From the NCBI GenBank assembly GCA_051745935.1, contig JBNJEM010000206.1, positions 1 to 11,230 of the forward strand: a DNA stretch of 11,230 bases. The letters are read 5' to 3'. This stretch comes from JBNJEM01 sp051745935 (GTDB taxonomy: Bacteria > Planctomycetota > Planctomycetia > Pirellulales > Pirellulaceae). Of the stretch, positions 6,675 through 11,230 are shown piece after piece. Each line of letters starts with the position of its first letter. Positions within the stretch are counted from its first letter, which is position 1. The translations under genes and the position numbers were made by a program. The notes beneath the pieces are model-generated. The model had not been told where the DNA came from. It saw nothing but the letters and a program-made list of their open reading frames with translations, and did not search any database.

Positions 6675-7565
6675 ATGCTCATCAATGAACTGATTGGTGG
6701 GGGGCCAGTGATTACCGATGGGGCCTGGGGCACTCAGTTGCAGGCCTATGGGCTCGCCGCGGGCGGCTGCCCGGATCAATGGAACTTGTCGAAGCCGGAA
6801 GTGGTTGAGCAGGTCCCGCGGGATTATGTTAGGGCTGGCAGCCAAATCGTGCTGACAAACACGTTTCGAGCCAATCGAATCGCGTTGGAAAGCTATGATC
6901 TGGCGGACCAGACGGTGGCGATTAACCGCATTGGCGTGGAAATCTCGCGTCGCGGGGTCGGCGACCGGGCTCACGTCTTTTCCACGATGGGGCCAAGCGG
7001 CAAGATGTTGATCATGGGAGAAGTTTCCAAGGAGGATTTGCGGCGGGCGTTCGAGGAGCAAGCGAACGCTTTGGCTGACGCCGGTACGGACGCCATTGTC
7101 GTCGAAACCATGGCCGATGTCGAAGAAGCTGAAGTGGCCCTGCTAGCGGCCAAGAATACCGGTCTTCCCGTGGTGGCGAGTGTTGTCTTTGATTCAGGAC
7201 CGCACGGCGACTGCACCATGACGGGCGTGACGCCCGAAGAGGCGGCGCGATGGCTTGACTCGGCTGGCGCCGACGTCGTCGGGGCTAATTGCGGATCCGG
7301 CATCGAAGGTTATGTCGACATTTGCCGCCGAATGAAAGCGGTCACGGATAAACCGCTCTGGATCAAACCCAACGCCGGGACGCCGGAAATGGTCAACGGC
7401 GAAGTCAGCTACACGACCAAGCCTCATGAATTCGCCGCTTACGGCCCCGCTTTGGTGGAGGCCGGGGCGCAATTCGTGGGCGGTTGCTGTGGCACGGGCC
7501 CCGAGTTCATCAAAGCCCTTTGCCAGAAAGTCCAGCGTCGGACATCTCAACAGCAGCATGTCTGA
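6675..7565 (+). CDS. Homocysteine S-methyltransferase family protein
   Basis: 296 residues, the usual size of the stand-alone homocysteine/betaine-homocysteine methyltransferase (S-methyl_trans) domain and of the N-terminal domain of MetH. Family marks in order: VITDGAWGTQL near residue 10, LTNTFRAN near 60, STMGPSGK near 103, then the zinc thiolates C206 (GANCGSG) and C271-C272 (GGCCGTGPEFI). All three zinc cysteines are present, so it is probably active. It would methylate homocysteine to methionine, but the donor (betaine, S-methylmethionine, or a methyl-corrinoid or folate) cannot be read from the sequence. The preceding UroD-like zinc protein suggests a corrinoid route, although no B12-binding domain is encoded in this window. 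Cytoplasmic. The fucosidase gene follows closely (38 bp), so they may be co-transcribed. Confidence 0.9.
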   Translation: MLINELIGGGPVITDGAWGTQLQAYGLAAGGCPDQWNLSKPEVVEQVPRDYVRAGSQIVLTNTFRANRIALESYDLADQTVAINRIGVEISRRGVGDRAHVFSTMGPSGKMLIMGEVSKEDLRRAFEEQANALADAGTDAIVVETMADVEEAEVALLAAKNTGLPVVASVVFDSGPHGDCTMTGVTPEEAARWLDSAGADVVGANCGSGIEGYVDICRRMKAVTDKPLWIKPNAGTPEMVNGEVSYTTKPHEFAAYGPALVEAGAQFVGGCCGTGPEFIKALCQKVQRRTSQQQHV

Positions 7566-7590
7566 TGAGCCTGGCAATTGACACGATTCA

Positions 7591-7596
7591 GAGGAA
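7591..7596 (+). promoter_or_regulatory. Ribosome binding site deciding the fucosidase start
   Basis: GAGGAA is seven bases upstream of ATG 7604 and places the start directly before the signal peptide. It supports 7604 over the in-frame ATGs at 7484 and 7565. Confidence 0.6.
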
Positions 7597-7603
7597 TTGT
7601 CTC

Positions 7604-8980
7604 ATGTTTAACCGCCGTCCCTGTGGCACTCAAGTCTTGACTACGTTGCTTGTACTGGTACTTCTGGCGCCGAGCCTGGCGGGCCAGGCCGCTCAACAGC
7701 GGGACGCCCGCATGCAGTGGTGGCGGGACGCGCGTTTTGGCATGTTCATCCATTGGGGCCTCTACGCGATCCCTGCCGGGACCTGGGAAGGCGAGAGAAT
7801 TGGTGGCATCGGTGAATGGATCATGGACCGGGCCAATATCCCCGTGGAGGAATACGAGAAGCTGGCCGCCCAATTCAATCCAGTGGAATTCGACGCGGCC
7901 CAATGGGTGCGAATTGCCAAAAACGCCGGCATGCGGTACATGGTCATCACCTCAAAACATCACGACGGATTTTGTCTCTTCGATTCCAAAGTTACCGAGT
8001 ATGATATGGTTGACGCGACACCTTATCAGAAAGATGTCCTGGAGGCCCTCTCCGAGGAGTGCCGCAAGCAAGGACTGAAGTTCTGCGTGTATTACTCGAT
8101 CATGGACTGGCACCATCCTGCCCAGTATCGAGGGAGCAAGGACCGGTACAATCCGACTAAGATCCACGCGGACCGAAAGCAGGAATACATTGACTACATG
8201 AAGGCCCAGATGAAGGAACTCATCCGTGGCTGTGATCCCGAAGTCCTTTGGTTTGATGGCGAATGGCCTGGCTGGTGGACCGAGGCTGATGGCCAGGACA
8301 TGTATGCCTTTTTGCGCGACCTGAAGCCGTCTTTGATCATCAACAATCGAGTCGGCAAGGGACGGAAAGGAATGGAAGGGCTGAACAAGGACGACCGAGA
8401 GTATTCCGGCGACTTCGGCACGCCGGAACAAGAGATTCCACCGACCGGACTCCCCGGGGTCGACTGGGAATCCTGCATGACGATGAATAACACGTGGGGT
8501 TTCAAGCGTGATGATCATAACTGGAAGTCCGCCAAAACACTGATCCGCAATCTGATCGATATTGCCTCCAAGGGTGGCAATTACCTCTTAAACGTCGGAC
8601 CGACGGCGGAAGGCCTCATCCCCGAGCCCTCCGTAGAGCGGCTTAATGCCATCGGCGCTTGGATGAAGCGAAACGGCGAATCGATTTATGGCACGCAGGC
8701 CAGCCCGTTCAAAGAGACCCCTTGGGGACGTTGCACGTGCAAGGCACTGGACGGGGAGGCCACGCGTCTCTTTTTACACGTCTTCGATTGGCCCGGCGAC
8801 GGTCAGCTGCGCGTTCCGGCACTCAAAAAGCGCGCGGTCAAGGCCAGTCTGCTCAGTGAGGGAGAGACGCTCCAGGTTGAGCGGGACGGTGAGAACTTCG
8901 TGATCGAGTTGCCGGCTCGGATGCCTGACGACGTTGCCACGGTGGTGGTGTTGGACGTTCAGTCCGAGCCAGCCCATTAA
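7604..8980 (+). CDS. Secreted alpha-L-fucosidase, GH29
   Basis: 458 residues. Residues 1-30 are a clear signal peptide: MFNRR, then the hydrophobic TLLVLVLLAPSLAG. The GH29 (alpha/beta)8 domain follows: WWRDARFGMFIHWGLY (39-54), the substrate-binding SKHHDGF (118-124), and LWFDGEW (215-221) carrying the likely nucleophile D218, with TPEQ, the MNNTWGF block (~294-300) and GNYLLNVGPTAEG (~325-337) after it. I cannot assign the acid/base Glu securely. The last ~70 residues form a small beta-rich C-terminal domain, as in other GH29 enzymes. It cleaves terminal alpha-L-fucose from glycans, outside the cytoplasm. The start at ATG 7604 has GAGGAA (7591-7596) before it. An in-frame ATG at 7565 overlaps the upstream stop codon, but would add 13 residues ahead of the signal peptide. 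Confidence 0.93.
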   Translation: MFNRRPCGTQVLTTLLVLVLLAPSLAGQAAQQRDARMQWWRDARFGMFIHWGLYAIPAGTWEGERIGGIGEWIMDRANIPVEEYEKLAAQFNPVEFDAAQWVRIAKNAGMRYMVITSKHHDGFCLFDSKVTEYDMVDATPYQKDVLEALSEECRKQGLKFCVYYSIMDWHHPAQYRGSKDRYNPTKIHADRKQEYIDYMKAQMKELIRGCDPEVLWFDGEWPGWWTEADGQDMYAFLRDLKPSLIINNRVGKGRKGMEGLNKDDREYSGDFGTPEQEIPPTGLPGVDWESCMTMNNTWGFKRDDHNWKSAKTLIRNLIDIASKGGNYLLNVGPTAEGLIPEPSVERLNAIGAWMKRNGESIYGTQASPFKETPWGRCTCKALDGEATRLFLHVFDWPGDGQLRVPALKKRAVKASLLSEGETLQVERDGENFVIELPARMPDDVATVVVLDVQSEPAH

Positions 8981-9082
8981 GAAGCCATAACAAAGCCGCT
9001 CGGGTTTCCTCACACGCAGGCACTTTTGGACGCGGAAACCACTTCCTGGAAATCCTCGCCGTTTTCGATACTGTTCAACGGA

Positions 9083-9118
9083 AACGGGACGCCAACCTTG
9101 GCCGGATGGCGCCCCGTT
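9083..9118. terminator. Hairpin between convergent genes, possible bidirectional terminator
   Basis: AACGGGACGCCA (9083-9094) pairs with TGGCGCCCCGTT (9107-9118) over 12 bp with one mismatch, around a 12-nt loop. It lies in the 165-bp gap between the ends of the fucosidase (8980) and the barrel gene (9146). No T-tract follows on either strand, so if it terminates it is not a canonical intrinsic terminator. The rest of the gap shows nothing else of note. Confidence 0.4.
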
Positions 9119-9145
9119 GTGAGGTCGTGCATGGGAGATGCGCGA

Positions 9146-10594
9146 TTACCAGGTGACGGTGACATTTGCGTAGCCGCCGTGGAGGATCAGGTCCGCGTTG
9201 TGATCGATGGCGGCCACTCCAGGCAGGTCAGCGAAATGATTGGGAATCTGATCCGTGGCATAGGCTAGGCCGCTGATGGCCAGCGCTCGGTATCCGAGAG
9301 CGGCGCCCAGACACGGGCTGAACTGGTAATCGAATCCCACGTCAATTTCTCCCACGAACGACACTTCAGTGCGGTTCGAACTGATGTCAAAAGCTTCGCC
9401 AGCCAGCGGATTGCCGGAACCGACGATCGCGGAACCATTGATGTTGTGGATGTGGGAAGCGTGCTCCATGTAGTTACCAAAAACACCGAATTTTGGGGCC
9501 GTATATATTGAAAACCGTGGCGTGACGAACCAATCGGCGCGGCCGCCCAATTGGACACCCCACAGGTCATTTCCCACGTTGATGTCGTAGTATCCTTCGT
9601 TGACCGGATCCACGCCAAACGCTGATTGCGCCGCGGCGTAGTGGAAATCCTCGGTAAATCGCAAATAGCGAACCCCCGCCAAATAGCTGGCCTGGAGCCG
9701 CCCACCAGCCGTTGTCGGCAGGGGGCCGCTTAACAGATTCACCTCCACGTTGTGGACTTCGTAATCCCGACGGATGCGGTGTGCGTGAGCGGCATCGAAG
9801 AGGTCGTCATTCACGTTGCCGGAGCCGGTAATATTCAGTGGCTGGAGGTCGAACGCGGTATTCAGGTTGCCCGTCAAGTTGGCCGCGTAAACCGTGGTCG
9901 TTACTTGTTCGCCAAAAAGCCCCCAATAGGTCGCTGTGAGCGTGCACGTCGGCGTCAGCTGCCAACCAACGTCAACTTGGCCGCCGGCGTCCCACCGCCC
10001 CAGGCCGCTATGCGTACTGAGTACTTGCCCGACAAGATCCGTGTCGTCGAAGCTGATCTGCCGAAACCGAGGCCGATCCCGGGTGAAAACCAGCCCTCCC
10101 ACGCGGGCGAAATAGCTCGGGTCACAGCACGGCTCGCAGCACGGATCATGGCAGAACTCGCCGGTAACCTCCCCGCCGTCGGATTCTCCCCAGTCGGTGA
10201 TCCAGTCACCACCAACCTCGGTCTCAAGCGGGGGCGGATTCGCCACCTCGGAGGTGGCGGTTGGGTGAGCAGGAGGAATTCCATCAGACGCCGCTCGCGC
10301 GGGATCTCCAACACCGGATGCGTGACTGCCGGCATCCCCCGATGGCACGTTCCGGGCCGCCGGAGGCGGGGGCTGGGACCAAACCGCGTCCGAGGGCCTT
10401 GGACCGGCTGGCCGATCGGGCGCGGCAGCCTCCATCCGGGCCGGATCCAAGCGGTTTGTTTTCTTATTGGCGTAATGGTCGTCCATCGGCAGCAGCGAAG
10501 GTGTGCCAAAAGGTGTCGGTCCCTGGCACCAAAGCACATCCGTGCAACACACAAGGCACATCATTGACAATAGGGAAAGAGATATGAATCGCAC
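9146..10594 (-). CDS. Outer-membrane beta-barrel protein, BBP7-like
   Basis: 482 residues from GTG 10594. Residues 1-25 form a signal peptide (hydrophobic FISLSLLSMMCLVC, cut near WCQ|G). Residues ~25-145 are a low-complexity, Pro/Ala/Asp-rich linker. A Cys cluster CHDPCCEPCCDPS lies at ~148-160. From ~160 to the end there are alternating polar/hydrophobic strands rich in Gly and aromatics, ending in NVTVTW; a terminal aromatic residue is the usual beta-barrel assembly signal. The pattern matches the BBP7 outer-membrane barrel family of planctomycetes, whose role (porin or structural) is unsettled. The start is uncertain: the frame continues upstream to a TTG at 10657 and another GTG at 10606. 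I prefer 10594 because GAAGTGAGA (10609-10601) precedes it at six bases and the signal peptide begins there. It is convergent with the fucosidase gene. Confidence 0.8.
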   Translation of the reverse strand: MRFISLSLLSMMCLVCCTDVLWCQGPTPFGTPSLLPMDDHYANKKTNRLDPARMEAAAPDRPAGPRPSDAVWSQPPPPAARNVPSGDAGSHASGVGDPARAASDGIPPAHPTATSEVANPPPLETEVGGDWITDWGESDGGEVTGEFCHDPCCEPCCDPSYFARVGGLVFTRDRPRFRQISFDDTDLVGQVLSTHSGLGRWDAGGQVDVGWQLTPTCTLTATYWGLFGEQVTTTVYAANLTGNLNTAFDLQPLNITGSGNVNDDLFDAAHAHRIRRDYEVHNVEVNLLSGPLPTTAGGRLQASYLAGVRYLRFTEDFHYAAAQSAFGVDPVNEGYYDINVGNDLWGVQLGGRADWFVTPRFSIYTAPKFGVFGNYMEHASHIHNINGSAIVGSGNPLAGEAFDISSNRTEVSFVGEIDVGFDYQFSPCLGAALGYRALAISGLAYATDQIPNHFADLPGVAAIDHNADLILHGGYANVTVTW

Positions 10595-10702
10595 GGGATA
10601 TCTCACTTCTGCAAACAGATTCAACCACCGGTAACCAAACCGCGGCCCGACTTCCAAACCGTTTTCTGGTGACCCGAAACTTGTTTGTTAGGGCCCCTAT
10701 CC

Positions 10703-10802
10703 TTCAGGCAGTCGGATTTTGTCCGGATGGAAAGCTGCCCGACGCAAGCCGTCCGCCCGTTGGCCGGACTCGCGACGGACAAAGTCATCCGCGACCGGTA
10801 TA
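10703..10802 (+). repeat. Dispersed ~100-bp repeat, copy 2
   Basis: 100 bp corresponding to 4805-4903 in the same orientation (about 90% identical by eye). It lies about 110 bp upstream of the barrel gene start, on the opposite strand from its own reading, so it is in that gene's promoter region or just beyond. The minus-strand frame through it (10621-10812) is open for 63 codons, but it uses repeat sequence and I do not regard it as a gene. Confidence 0.8.
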
Positions 10803-11230
10803 CTACGGCCATATGGGTCTATGTGGAACAATCGGCATGCCCGCTCCCCCATCGACTCACCCTCCGGAACGATGGGAATCTTCGCGCGGGGCTCTGGCTT
10901 ATTTGAAAAGAAATCGGTAGACCGGGACGATTTCATGCACCGCAGTGCCTGTTCGCGGAGAATTCGCGGGAACGCCCAAAAACAGTCGTTACGTCCGGCC
11001 TACTTTTACAGCCATTAAGAAATGTGATATTTTTGTCCTGCATGTTTTTGTCCTCAAATGACAGTTGACAAAAAGATGCGACACAAAAACATGTGAGCCG
11101 CGAGGGGGGGCCCAATCACGTGAGAATGGAGATAATCAACCCTGAATTGCAAGATCGGGGCGTGTTTTCCCAAAACCACAGCCAAGTCTTCAGGGGCTGC
11201 TGGATGTCGGCGGCGTGACCCTACCCAAGT
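10803..11230. other. Intergenic stretch to the window edge
   Basis: No gene is recognised on either strand. A minus-strand frame is open from the right edge to a TGA near 11058 but shows no family signature, so a partial gene entering from outside cannot be excluded. GAATTC with neighbouring CGCGG repeats (10950-10972) forms an imperfect palindrome. The AT-rich part (11022-11095) contains the inverted repeats listed separately. Confidence 0.4.
11030..11093. repeat. Nested AT-rich inverted and direct repeats, possible operator or promoter region
   Basis: CATGTTTTTGT (11041-11051) is the exact reverse complement of ACAAAAACATG (11083-11093). Nested inside, TTTTTGTC (11045-11052) pairs with GACAAAAA (11067-11074), and TTTTTGTCCT occurs twice in direct order (11030-11039 and 11045-11054). 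A TTGACA (11065-11070) lies in the middle, but no good -10 follows at 16-18 bases. The symmetry suggests a protein binding region for a gene beyond the window. Confidence 0.45.

Noticed and set aside
10621..10812. 63-codon minus-strand gene upstream of the barrel protein
   Set aside because: It lies largely in the dispersed repeat. The matching region of copy 1 does not keep the same frame open, so it is not under coding selection.

Overview
The window looks like a chromosomal segment of a planctomycete, most likely of the Pirellulales/Rhodopirellula type. No marker gene is present. The case rests on a giant secreted beta-propeller protein with a LamG end, a BBP7-like outer-membrane barrel, a secreted GH29 fucosidase, and long intergenic spaces filled with short dispersed palindromic repeats. 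Taxonomy is inferred from family recognition, not from a database search.

Layout from left to right: (1) 1-463 has no convincing gene; it holds a palindromic dispersed repeat and an 11-unit, 16-bp tandem array. (2) 464-4366 (minus) encodes a 1300-residue exported protein with a degenerate methyltransferase-like domain, two PQQ-type propeller regions and a C-terminal LamG domain; its stop codon lies in the last unit of the tandem array. (3) 4367-5447 is a repeat-rich divergent intergenic region. It contains a nested hairpin element (4556-4738) with a perfect 21-bp stem, the first copy of a ~100-bp dispersed repeat, and two opposed copies of the palindromic repeat seen at the left edge. (4) 5448-8980 (plus) holds three co-directional genes: a UroD/MtaA-like zinc protein, a homocysteine S-methyltransferase family protein with its own candidate promoter, and a secreted alpha-L-fucosidase. 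(5) 9146-10594 (minus) encodes an outer-membrane beta-barrel protein convergent with the fucosidase, with a hairpin between them. (6) 10595-11230 holds the second copy of the ~100-bp repeat and nested AT-rich inverted repeats, with no convincing gene.

Functionally, the UroD-like and homocysteine methyltransferase genes suggest a methyl-transfer (C1) step feeding methionine synthesis, although no corrinoid protein is in view. The fucosidase, the LamG/propeller protein and the barrel protein fit an envelope devoted to fucosylated polysaccharide use. These links are inference. I see no clear new defence or mobile system. The most unusual material is non-coding: the nested hairpin element, whose imperfect outer stem closes fully only in a plus-strand RNA because every mismatch becomes a G-U pair, and the dispersed and tandem repeats.
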